DNA of 64,000 nt from Ailanthus altissimus (taxonomy: Eukaryota > Streptophyta > Magnoliopsida > Sapindales > Simaroubaceae): NCBI GenBank assembly GCA_946807835.1, contig OX327700.1, forward strand, positions 23,968,001 to 24,032,000. Direction: 5' to 3'. Numbering within the stretch: position 1 is the stretch's first letter; each line of letters begins with the position of its first letter. This document shows positions 51,691 through 62,549 of this stretch, piece after piece. The notes under the pieces were generated by a model. That model had not been told where the DNA came from. It saw only the letters and a program-made list of their open reading frames with translations, and did no database searches. The position numbers and the translations under genes are program-made.

Positions 51691-53379
51691 TGTTGGATGA
51701 TTTTATTATTATGACATTCATAACGCAGCAGAATAGAAAAATAAAAATTCTTTAATCTTTATTTTCATTAGATAAAAACACTTTTTATTTAAGAATCTTA
51801 TGAATATATGAATTTGATGTTAAAGTAAATAAAATTTAACAAGAACATACCTTGAATTTATGCAGAATTTTCTTCCATCAAAGGATTCCAAACCAAGCCT
51901 CTTGTTTTACAGTGAGAGAAAGAGAGGATTTTTTTCTTTGTTTTTCTTCTCTAAAGAAAAAAAATACGTATCCTGCATTTTTTACATATATGTGTTATGT
52001 TTTATTTAGACTAATCTTCTTATTTTAAAATAATAATTTAATTAATAATAATTATTATCTCTTAAAAGAAAACCTAATTCATGTAAACCACATAGAGTCA
52101 TACTATTTGTGGTTAACGTATAATACTCAACATTTGAGCATTATTAGTATTTTAATAAAAGAAAAACACTAAAATTAAAATTAAAATCTTTTTGATAATT
52201 TTAAAAATTATCCTTAAGATTTTATTTATTTAATTTCTTAAATTAAATATTTAATTATATTTGGATAAGATCTTATTTATATTAATTAATTCTTAATTAA
52301 TTAATTTTATCCAAATATAAACTATACATATTTGAAAACTATTTGTTAGACATAAATAATTTGTATAATAACACAATCATTTTTATTTGTTCATTGTAAT
52401 AACGAAAGAAGTGGTATTGGGGACCTATGGACCTACAATTTTAAACTCCAAAAAATTTTGAATAATTAATTAATTTAATTTATTAATTCTAGTGTTATTC
52501 CACTAAAAACCTGAAATTGATCTATTAAAATTGTAGATATAATTTACTCAGAAAACGTAGAGCAACCCATTGATTTAATGACTACATGTAATTTAACCCT
52601 CCATAAATGGTTCATAATTAGAGTTAGGTTAATTATCATTTTACCCCTCTAATTATTTCTTTATCCTTAAGTACTATTAATTTACCAGTGAACAGTTAAT
52701 TTGTAACATTATTACAAATTGAGCGCTCTAACCGTTCAGTTCTAGAATTAACCCTTAAGAGAACTTTCTTTCTAACTTCCATTAGGAATGAATGGATTCC
52801 ATATCTGTAAATCATATTCCAAACCGTTTATCTCACAATACCACCAAAATACAAATTTTTAGTCTGTTCTTTAAACAAACCGTAACGAGTATTTCAAATG
52901 ACATAATGACACAAACAGGAGTTTATAATCACTCAAGATTAAGGTTAATTAACATATAATCATCGGTTGACGTTATTTGAATTCTTAATTAACAACGGTA
53001 TTTTACATAAGAATTCAAACTATGTCTGGTCCAGTCCTATATAATCATATTATATATAGTGCATCCATCATAATGTCACTATATTAGTGATCTAGATAAG
53101 ATCACTACATTTTAAATGTTTGTGGACCGTACTAGTAATATTTAATTAAAAATCTCAAACTTTAATTAATTTATTACGGACTTTTTCTATTTATTATCCA
53201 TAACTTTAATCCTCTTGTATATAACAATTATATACTAAAGTTATGATTACATAAATAAACAAGAAATTTTCTGATATTTATGTCATAAAATTATGAATAC
53301 TCATCAAATATAAATTTACAACTTTATTAATTTCATAAAAACAATACAAGTATATGTTTTTAGGGCATTATCCCTAACA
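51691..53379 (-). mobile_element. Solo LTR of a second copia family (1689 bp)
   Basis: It starts TGTTGGATGATTTT and ends TTATCCCTAACA, flanked on both sides by the 5-bp duplication ACAAC (51686-51690 and 53380-53384). On the minus strand it begins TGTTAGGGATAATGCCCTAA, a start common in plant copia LTRs, so minus orientation is inferred. It contains a 13-bp inverted repeat, TATATTTGGATAA at 52256-52268 with TTATCCAAATATA at 52307-52319. No coding region. Confidence 0.9.
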
Positions 53380-53384
53380 ACAAC

Positions 53385-54768
53385 AGCTTAAGAATAAAAT
53401 CCATCAAATATATGTACTCTACTTTTAATATTCTCAACACTTTTGCCAACATATTTGATCAAAAGTTGCTTTTTTCTTAAAAAAATGAAATAATTATTTT
53501 GACAACATATTTTTAAAAAAAAAGGAATTATACAAAAATTAAGCCGATCAATTATTTTATAATGATAAAATGATTTTAATAAAAATAATATCTCATTCTC
53601 TTTGTCGAAAATATTTGACAAAATAATATTGCAAATGGACGAACAATAATAGTATAATAGTGCTTGAAGTCCAAGCATTATTTTTAGAAACTATACAAAG
53701 GCAATGACAGGATAGATTCTATGGTAAAATGGCGAACTTTGTAAGACGGTAATTTAGAACAACAAAAACTAACAAGAAAATTGGGATGTATTTATATTGT
53801 GTTATTGAGGTAGTACTTTTGTCTGTCTTGCGAAACTAACCAACTTGAGTAATATGATTTTATACGCGGCGTTTTAACTATTTATTTTGATTCAAAACAC
53901 ACTCAAACTAATGTTGTCTTGTCATATTTACACCAAATGAAACATTATGCGAATCGTCCAAATTTCTCTCTCCCTCCACACATATATATTTGTTGTTTAA
54001 GCACATAATCCAATCGCTTTAGATACCTTGTATAAACCCAGTTGCACATAATCCAAACACGTTATGAGTAGAAAGTCAATTAGATGATGATTTTTATAAA
54101 CAAAGCCAAAACCAGTTGCATCGATCTGTACGGCAGAAAGTTGAGTTTACTTTTCATATCATCATGTGGGTTTGTATAGCTTATCAGCAGCAAGTCAACT
54201 TCTCCTAAAACCCTGGGAACATGCCGCGAATCTTCATGAATTTCAACTCCATCGATTTTCATTATAACACCATATCTGGACTGACTCAGGGGCCTCCCGA
54301 GTACATTTACTCTTCATTTATTTTAAGAAAAATATTATGATACAAGTATAGAGATCAAACAATTGAGCCTAACCCTAAATTTTTTTGCAAGAATAATTAA
54401 GCAATTATCAATTTTTTTGATAATTTATCAATTTTTGCGTATAGATATAATTATCAATGTATGGTAGAAATTTAAGTTTAAAACTATAACTTTTTTCTGA
54501 CATATCGTAAATTCAAAACGGTAGTGAGATTTGCATCTATGTTACGTACAAAATAGGGAGATTAACTAGAATTTGTTTGAAACAATATAGTCTTTTGTAC
54601 CTTACCAAACAGAAGTACAAGCATATTTCATTACCAAATACAAAAATTAACCATCCAATATTGCAAGTAGTGAACTACCATACATATCCCTTTATTCACT
54701 TATTCTAAGTTCAATATGCATGTACCCTGCTGAGCTTAATTGAAATTCCCATGGTTCATTCACATTAA
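53385..54768. other. Intergenic region downstream of NRT2, no gene recognised
   Basis: AT-rich with no convincing frame. Short frames at 53388-53678 and 54080-54262 show no family motif. The 3' UTR of NRT2 should lie in the last 200-300 bases. Confidence 0.4.
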
Positions 54769-56558
54769 TTAAACGTGGATTGGTGTAGCATTCGGTGGAG
54801 TTGGTGCCGAGGCAATGCGTTTCCCACGCTCAGACTTGCTGTTCTCAGCAAACTTGAGGCTGCCTTCATGTAAACCTCGCTGTTTCTCCTCTTCAGTCCA
54901 CTCAGATGCATAGTAGTGCTCTTCCTTAGATTTTTCAGGGTCTTTTGAAGGAGGAAGGAACATGCTTCCCCACTGTGGAAAGTGAATGAGAGCCACAGGA
55001 AGTGTACAAGCCACTGTCATAACACCCATCAGAGAAATTCCTGTTGATGTGTGGAACCTTGAGCTTGAGAAGAAAATTAACTGCGTCAATCCCGAACCAA
55101 AGTTGCCTCCGGCTCCTGTTAGGCCTGATAGGATACCCAAAGATCGTCGTGAAACAAATGGGACTATACCATAAGTTGCACCACAAGCTGCTTGAATTCC
55201 AATAGAGAAGAGTACCATTGCCACGATGGCAACCGGAAGTGACTCAGCCCGGCCGAGCCAGATGCAGAAGACCCCTCCTAGGGTTTGAGATATCCAGAGG
55301 GTCCATAGCCTGCCTCGCATCCCAAACAATCTTGCCGACACGTCAGAAGCGTAGCCGCCGAAGGGCCGAGAAATAATGTTGGCCATGCCAAAGGTCGCGG
55401 CTATGGTTCCAGCAGTATGCAGCTTAAGATTGAACCTGTTGCGCGCAGGGACAGGACAATTAAAGTTAGTTCAAGTCCTGGAGCTTGTGACAAATGTGTA
55501 AAGAAGATGGGGACAATTAATTATATGACTTACTTGTCGAAAATATACTCTGCAATGATGTTGTTGGTGGTCAATTGGATTCCCATGGAGAAGCCATACA
55601 GAAGAAAAAATACCCAAGTTCTGTAGTTTGTGACTGCATACCGGAATACCTGAAAGAAATAATCAAATTAGATTTACATATATTATTTAGCAAGATTTAA
55701 TTCTAATCTAACAAATTAAAAGTAGGTTTTATTAATTGAGAAACTTACACTGGAAATCTTATCTTTGTTAACAGTACCGTTCTTCTGTAGCGCACTAAGG
55801 TTTCCATCAGGCAAGTCTTGGCCAAGGATTAAGACCAAGATACCCATTATGACTTGAAGCCACCCTGGAACAAAAAAGGCAATCCTCCAGGCAGTGAAGG
55901 GCGTAGCACCAGCTAGTTTGATTATTTGAAAAACAAACGGCATCAAGAGTTGAGTGACTCCGCCACCCATGTCACCCCAGCCACCCGCACATCCGTTAAC
56001 TAGCCCAAGGATTTTACCATTGAACATAATTGTCGTCCAGTATTGGCTCGAAACAAAGGTTGCCAGGCAGAACCCGATCATGAATCGGGCTGCAATGTAA
56101 CCTTGTGCATCCGCCACAAACGACATGCAAAATACAGTTGGGGCCGATAACATCAGAAGAAATGCAGTGCCATATCTGGCCCCAATCAGGTCACAGACTG
56201 CACCCATGACAAGCCTGGAGAATATACTTCCGGAAACGGAAGCAACCCCAGCATTACCCACGTCAGTTTTAGTTAAATTGAGGTTATCGCGGATGATAGG
56301 AACTAAAGGAGCGGCGGCGAAGGTGGAGATAAAACAAGTGAAAAACGAAACCCAGGCTAAATGAAAGGTTCTCATGTGAGGTTGAGCAAAGGAAAAGACT
56401 TTAAAAACTTTGGCTCTGTGCTCGGAATCAACTGGTAAATCAAATTTAGCAGTTGTATCGGTTGGGACACTGGGTGATGCTACTTCTATGGCAAAGGTTT
56501 GTTCTCTACCTGTTACCCCATGCATGGATCTTCCAAAAGAACCTTCAAATTGTGCCAT
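54769..56558 (-). CDS. NRT2: High-affinity nitrate transporter NRT2, complete, 3 exons
   Basis: A proton-coupled nitrate importer of the NNP branch of the major facilitator superfamily. In plants NRT2 proteins act at the plasma membrane, mostly in roots, usually with NAR2/NRT3.1. Exons on the minus strand are 56558-55749 (270 codons, phase 0), 55649-55534 and 55435-54769. The introns have GT-AG borders and the joined frame is 530 codons plus TAA, the usual NRT2 length with the usual two introns. Motifs include [19 protein letters not shown] at the first membrane segment, [13 protein letters not shown] and [13 protein letters not shown] near 190-203. Further on lie [11 protein letters not shown] and [12 protein letters not shown]. 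The C-terminal tail ([15 protein letters not shown]) is the cytosolic, phosphorylation-prone part in relatives. Nothing is damaged. Whether it is the NRT2.1, 2.4 or 2.5 orthologue is not decided here. Confidence 0.97.
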
Positions 56559-56675
56559 TATTTTTTTTTTTCCTTATCTTTCTCTAGAAAGAGATAAGAA
56601 GAATGACTAGAGTATAAAGAAATTTGAAGGAGTAGCGGAGCTGCTGGTGTTGTGTAAGTTAGCAGGGGAGGTGGG

Positions 56676-56683
56676 TATTTATA
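56676..56683 (-). promoter_or_regulatory. TATA box of NRT2
   Basis: TATAAATA on the minus strand, about 120 bases before the ATG at 56558. It implies a 5' UTR of roughly 90 bases. Confidence 0.65.
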
Positions 56684-56689
56684 GAGAAC

Positions 56690-57250
56690 TAGCAAGCAAA
56701 TCTCAAATTGCCCGGGATGGTTGGATGAAATTTTTTTTTATGAATTAAGTTATTGAATAATTTTTTCTTTCTTTTTAAAAGTTATTCCAGTAAAAGTGAT
56801 TTCCATAACTACTAAGGTACTATTCGGTTGCAAATACTTTTTACTTTCTCATACCAATGTTTTGATTGATAATTAATAACAAACTAAAAAGAAATAATAA
56901 AAATAAGGATTAATATAATTTTATGAAAATATTCTCTTAAGACACGCGTCAAGGTAAGAGTATTACTGATTAAAATTAAAACATAATGTTATTCTTTAAT
57001 ATATCAAGTAGATTTCTCTCAGTTTTAACATATACCAACAGAAATTTTATATAAATGTAATTTTCGGATACTCTTTAACATTATACCGTATAAAATAATC
57101 GATATCAGCTAATATCATTTCGCCATTGATTTTGCAATTTTTTACGAACAAAAAAAAGGAACTGAAATTTTTATCTATTAGAGGCTGGAACATCATAATT
57201 ATTAAATTAGATTGCTACGGGTCAACTAAAAGCGGCAAAATATAAGAAAA
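56690..57250. other. Promoter-proximal region of NRT2, no other feature
   Basis: AT-rich sequence upstream of the NRT2 TATA box. No nitrate-responsive element could be assigned with confidence by eye. Confidence 0.35.
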
Positions 57251-57254
57251 CTGT

Positions 57255-57320
57255 AAATGGTAAAATTTAAAGACAACTCAGGTATAGAGCATTTCTGAAA
57301 TTATTGGAAGGTATATAATT
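57255..57320. repeat. Left member of a direct-repeat pair, possible LTR remnant
   Basis: GGTAAAATTTAAAGACAACT, then GCATTTCTGAAATTATTGGAAGGT. It matches 61649-61722 in the same orientation. The pair brackets copia pol remnants, as two LTRs would. Confidence 0.5.
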
Positions 57321-57324
57321 ATTT

Positions 57325-57362
57325 TATATATATATATATGTGTGTGTGTGCGCGCGCGCGTG
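57325..57362. repeat. Compound microsatellite TA-TG-CG
   Basis: A TA run passes into a TG run and then a CG run. The alternating purine-pyrimidine tract, including (CG)5, lies within AT-rich DNA. Confidence 0.95.
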
Positions 57363-57423
57363 TAACCTCTCTATAATAACTATATACCTTCTAATATTTT
57401 TTAGAAGTGTCAATATTTTTACT

Positions 57424-57487
57424 ACCTTCCTTCTCCCCCAAATTTGTATGTATGTCTGTATGTAGAATTTGGGGGGAGAAGGAAGGT
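57424..57487. repeat. Hairpin with 21-22-bp arms
   Basis: Arm 57424-57444 (starting ACCTTCCTTCTCCCCC) is the inverse of arm 57466-57487 (ending GAGAAGGAAGGT) apart from one extra G. The loop of 21 bases contains GTATGTATGTCTGTATGT. It could be a small foldback element. Confidence 0.85.
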
Positions 57488-57999
57488 TGTAATTTATCAA
57501 TGTGGGATTCTAGTAGAATCCACATCACCTTGTAAATAATATCGTCATTTATAACATTTTCTTTTGGATTCTACAATTTTAATTGTATTTACAATGCTTA
57601 AAAAAAATCAAATTGAAAAAAAACCTAAGTAAATACAATTATAATGTACAGTTGTATGAAGTGTGCTCAATATTACTTTATTAAAAACTTTGTCAATATA
57701 AAACCTAGTAAAATAAAATATGATCAAAATAAAAAAGAGTAAAATATATGTTTATAACGATGTAATTCTTTTCTTGGAAGAATGGCCTACTCATAATTAA
57801 ATACTCATTCTCAAAGTAATATTCATCAATTTGATAATTTGTTAAATTGATACATACCAATCTTGCAAACTAAGTTTTTAAAAATTAATGTTGGTAGAGA
57901 TTTGATAAATAAATTTGCAAAATTGCCATGGAGCATATTTAGTTAATATTATTATTTTTTTACTTTATTACAGTTTATGGGTGTAAAATGTTTTTGAAA

Positions 58000-60720
58000 A
58001 AATATGTTTGACATCATTCTAATGAGATCGAGTTAGTGTAGAACTATATGTTGCCAATAAATTTACTACAAAAGTTATATTCAGTTTGGTGCATTGGAAA
58101 ATATATATAAAATCACCAACTGCATTGATATATGATACTTTTGGAGCAAGTATTTTTTTCATCATCTTTTTTAGGACAAGATAAATTATTTTTAGGATCA
58201 AAAGACCAAACAACTATAAGAGTACTTAATTGATGAACTTTATATATATTAAATATTCTTAGAATCTTTCTAATATAGGAAGATTGACAAATAAAGATTT
58301 CGTTTAATTTGTGCTCCATTTGCAGGCCAAGAAAATATTCAGTTCTCTCAAGTCTTTCATTTTAAATTCTCTTTTTAAGTTTTATGCAGTTTTTAGTCTC
58401 TTCAGGAGTCTCGATTAAATTCATATAATCCACATATATAGATACAATGACAAACTCAAAGTCGAACTTCTTTATAAATAAATGTAGACATATTAGGTTA
58501 TTAATGTATCATTCTTTTATCAAGTATTGGCTTTGGCTGTTGTACCATATATACCTAGATTATTTTAATTCATAAAAAATTTCTATAACTTGATTGAATA
58601 CAAATCGTAATTGCATATTTGGCGTGTTGAATTCTTATGGGATATTTATATAAATATTCGTATCAAATAACCCATATAGGCAAGTTGTTAATACATCCAT
58701 AAGACATATATCAATCAATTTTTAAATTCTTAAGCTTATTAAAAATTAAAATGTAATTGTGTCCATTATGGGGGAATAAGTTTCATTATAAATAATACTA
58801 AATTTTTTGTTGAGAAACCTTGAACAACGAGTCTTGTTTTTATATTTGGTGACCTGCTGTTTTCGTTATGTTTTTAGAAAAAAAAATCCATTTATATCCT
58901 ATGAATTTGACATCTTCAAGTGTTTGAACTAATAGTCCAAATACTTCACACTTATTTAGAGAAATAAATTCTGCTTGAATTACTTTTTTTAAGTAGAGTC
59001 AGTTATATCTTTTTCTACATTCTTCAATAATTCGTGGTTCAAAATTATCATTCATAAATTCAATAGCTACTGCAAGTGAAAATACAATCGTCAACAATTA
59101 TTTTATCATATTTTCACATTTATCTTGTGTAAGCATATTTGTATTGTTTTCCTCATTTTTAAATTCTTTTATCTCTTCTAAGACTAATGTCACTTTCGAG
59201 ACTTTTGTCTCTTGAAGGACTTATGTCTTTTCAGGGACTATTAAATCTTTTAAGGTTAGTTATTTAGAGAATGTGAATTTATTGGCTCGAGCATCATTTT
59301 TAACAGGATCCTATTTTTTATTTTTCTTTTTTCGTAGAATAATATCTTTTAAACCAAGTAGTCTACTACACTTCTAGCATACAACAAATGATTCATTTTT
59401 AACATTTTGATTAGATTATTCTACATGAATAATCACTCGATCTGGTGTATTGGTAACTAGTATATATAACTTAATTAATTTTGATGTATTTATAAATGCA
59501 TCTGATAATTCATTTGTAATTTTTTGAAGGTAAAAAATCATTGATACCTCATTTTTATATTAATTTGTGTAAGAATTCAAATAAGATACAGTGGACATTT
59601 TTTCAAAAAAGTTTATATCTTACTTCATAAGGCTTTTTTTTTGTCTTAATTGTGGGAATATCATTTTATCTAAATAGCAATCTGCAAATCATACGGTAAA
59701 TAGATCATCCAGTAGGAGTTCAAGATACATTATACTTGATAATGAGTTAAAACTAATATAAATCTCCAAGCAACATTAAGGTCTCATCTTAATGCGTTGG
59801 AGGGTTAAGAGGGGGGTAATATAGGTACATACACAACACAACCTAAGGTATGCAAATCAGATATATCATGTTAATGATAAAGTATAAGCTATAAAAGAGA
59901 ATATTGATGATATGTAATGGGTCTAAAATGAATTAATGCTATAATATGCAAATATAGTATAACCCTATATAAAAGTTGGTAATTATATGTGCATTAATAA
60001 AGTACGTGTAATTACATGGAGTCGTTTAATTAAAAATTTTACTAATTTGTGTAGGAACATGTGTCGTCATTATAATAATTTGTGCTAGTAATCTAGCGAA
60101 TACAATATTTCTTATAAACAGTTAGCAAATATATGGCCACCGTGCAAATGCATTAACCAAAATCATAAAATAGTAAAAAATATCCACTTGGTGAATAAAA
60201 AAGTCCTTAAATATATGCTTGAATACTTTGTAAAAATGATGAAGATTCTAGATTGATCTTAAAAGTGTTTGGTTTGATTATAAGTTTGCCTTGTGAGCAA
60301 GCAATACAAATATTTTTATTAGATAATAGAATCGTCAGTTCTTTAATGGATATTTGCGAGAATTTTCAATAATCTTATGCATCATTATTGATCCTGGATG
60401 ACCAAGGCAGTCATGCCATAGTATAAACATTTGGATGAGATTCGTGATTTTTTTAATAAAAGCTTATTATTTTGTTTAGCAAACAAAAGACATGAGATTA
60501 ATTATGAATACTTTTAAAATCGTCGTTCGCGATGTTGTTGCTACAGAACAACAATAAAAGTATGAAAAGTAGAGAATGTCTTCTGTAACTCTCTCATCAT
60601 ACAATTTTAGTTGTGAGGTATTTTTGAACAAAGTAGAATTGTATTTAGCATTAATTCTAAAATCATGCAATCCTAAATTTATCCTTGGGAGGAACACATT
60701 TTTTTGGTGATTATATATTT
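58000..60720 (-). pseudogene. copia pol remnants, third copia element
   Basis: Minus-strand blocks are in copia order. A GAG-pre-integrase piece lies near 60370-60420 (LWHDCLGHPGS). A reverse transcriptase motif near 58410-58440 reads IYVDYMN where YVDD is expected, so the second catalytic Asp is lost. The RT/RNase H connection follows at about 58019-58319 (EHKLNEIFICQSSYIRKIL, VSYINAVGDFIYIFQCTKLN, VVNLLATYSSTLTR). Stops and shifts are frequent. It is a different family from the copia element at 29133-44589, judging by these protein blocks. Confidence 0.8.
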
Positions 60721-61074
60721 CTTCGAGATTTTTCTAGAGGATTTGCAAGTTTTTTATCGTCAAATATTAGCTTTTAAAGCTCCCATGTAGCTGATGATAG
60801 AGGAAAATCAAAATAGCTCTCGACTTGTCATGCAAAGATGCATCATTTTCTTTTTTAATTATCTTGTTCAAACCATGAAAGTACATTTTAGTATCTAGTA
60901 TCCATGATAAATAATTTTTTTAAAGACATTAAGTGTAATGATTTGTAAATTTGTCAGAAATAATTTTAGAAATTTTTAGATGTGGAAAAAAAAATTAAAA
61001 ATTAGTAGGATGAAATATAAATATTATTCAACAAATTTATAATATAAAATATAAATATTAAAAGCAATGTTTAA

Positions 61075-61240
61075 GAGGCATGACCTTCCATATATATAAA
61101 ATAATAATTAAGAGGTAAACCTTCCATATGTTAATAGTAATGGGAGGCATAGCCTTCTATGCATTAATAGTAATGAGGAGACATAACCTTTCACGTATTG
61201 ATTGCATTAAGGAGGCAAAGCCTTTTATGTTAATAAGTAA
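61075..61240. repeat. Degenerate tandem repeat of about 45 bp
   Basis: Four or five units share GAGGCATGACCTTCCATAT or close variants (GGAGGCATAGCCTTCTATGC, GGAGGCAAAGCCTTTTATG), separated by AATAGTAAT. They lie on the 5' side of the minus-strand copia remnant, where its leader or LTR would be. Confidence 0.75.
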
Positions 61241-61648
61241 TTAAAATATAAAATAAATTTTAATTTTGATATATAATTCTAGGTTTAAATTTAAAATTAT
61301 AATATAGAATTTCAAGTTTTGAATTTATGAAATCAATAATTAGAACTTTAAGTTTTAGTTTATTTAGTTGTTCTGCAAACTTTAGAGTGCAGACACAATA
61401 ATTTAAAAGATTAAATAATAGATATAATATTAAATCTTATAAATATAAATACAAGAAAAATGATACAAAATATTTATCTTTATTTTTTAATATAAAAAAT
61501 TTAAATAAATGACAACTACAAAGCATACTCATAAGGATTATAACATACAATAATATAAACACAATACAAATAATAATTAAATATAAATAAAATACATAAA
61601 ATAAAATCGTGCTAATAATATATCATAAATAAATAATATAAAAGGTAA

Positions 61649-61722
61649 AAACTAAAAACAACTCAAGTATTAAAGCAAATTTGAAAAGTATTAGGGTATT
61701 TCTAAAACATATTGGAAGGTTT
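61649..61722. repeat. Right member of the direct-repeat pair, possible LTR remnant
   Basis: GGTAAAAACTAAAAACAACT, then GGGTATTTCTAAAACATATTGGAAGGT. Same order and orientation as 57255-57320. Confidence 0.5.
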
Positions 61723-61729
61723 GTATTCA

Positions 61730-62240
61730 TAATAAGGAGGTTACCTACACACACATCATTTACAACAAAAAAGAGCCGCGTACTATTGTTTCTAATCATA
61801 TTGTTTATTATTTTGTTTGAGTTGTCGGAAAGGAGCGGTGGCATTTGTATTTATGGTGATCTATTGATGCGAAAGAGATAGGAAACTTTTTAAAATAGCT
61901 AATTTGTTGGAGTCATTTTCTAATTTAGTTAATTTTAGAATGTTTTAATTTTTGTAACAAAAAACCTAACAAATGGACAAAAATACCCCTTAAACCCATT
62001 TTTCCTCTCACATTTATCTAAAATCCTATTCTTTCTTCACTTTGGCAACTTAGATGGTGGTGGCAATCAATGCCGGCAGTTGAGTGGCTGGAGGCTGAGT
62101 GTTGGTAAAACGTGGTAAATTTGTGTTGTTGTAATTGGTAGATGTATTGAGTTTGTAAATAGTGCTTGTATATTGTTGACTTGTTGATGGAGGAAAACAA
62201 TAGCTTGAAATCGCCAATGAGAAGCTTTTTCCACTGAAAA
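61730..62240. other. Intergenic, no gene recognised
   Basis: No frame with a recognisable motif. The GGTGGTGGCAATCAATGCCG stretch near 62053 is a small GC-richer island without assigned function. Confidence 0.35.
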
Positions 62241-62279
62241 TAAGCTTAAGTTTGACCAGTATGAAAGGATTCAGTCGGC

Positions 62280-62520
62280 GTGAAAAGGCGTCTCATGCTT
62301 GGGTTTCGGCTAGAGGGAGAAGCCTTTGCGCATGGGATTTGGCTAGTGCGAGAAGCCTTCCGTGGGTGGGAATCACTTGGGGCGATTCTCAGGTGTGATA
62401 ATCTTCTTACACCTAAGAACTGCCCTAGGCATAAGAATCTTCTTGTGTTTGGGAAACGCTCTAGGCATGAGAATCTTCTCACGCTTGGGAATCACCTGCC
62501 CAGGTGCGAGTGTCAGGCAC
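62280..62520. repeat. GC-richer block of degenerate 30-40-bp repeats
   Basis: AGGCATAAGAATCTTCTTGT, AGGCATGAGAATCTTCTCAC and similar phrases recur with GCTTGGGAATCAC. Frames on both strands stay open through it because of the repetition. It is unclassified. Confidence 0.6.
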
Positions 62521-62549
62521 TCTGCACGTGGACTGCGAGACCCTAATTA

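Noticed and set aside
54986..56610. Plus-strand frames of 62-79 codons across the NRT2 locus
   Set aside because: Antisense shadows of the NRT2 exons.
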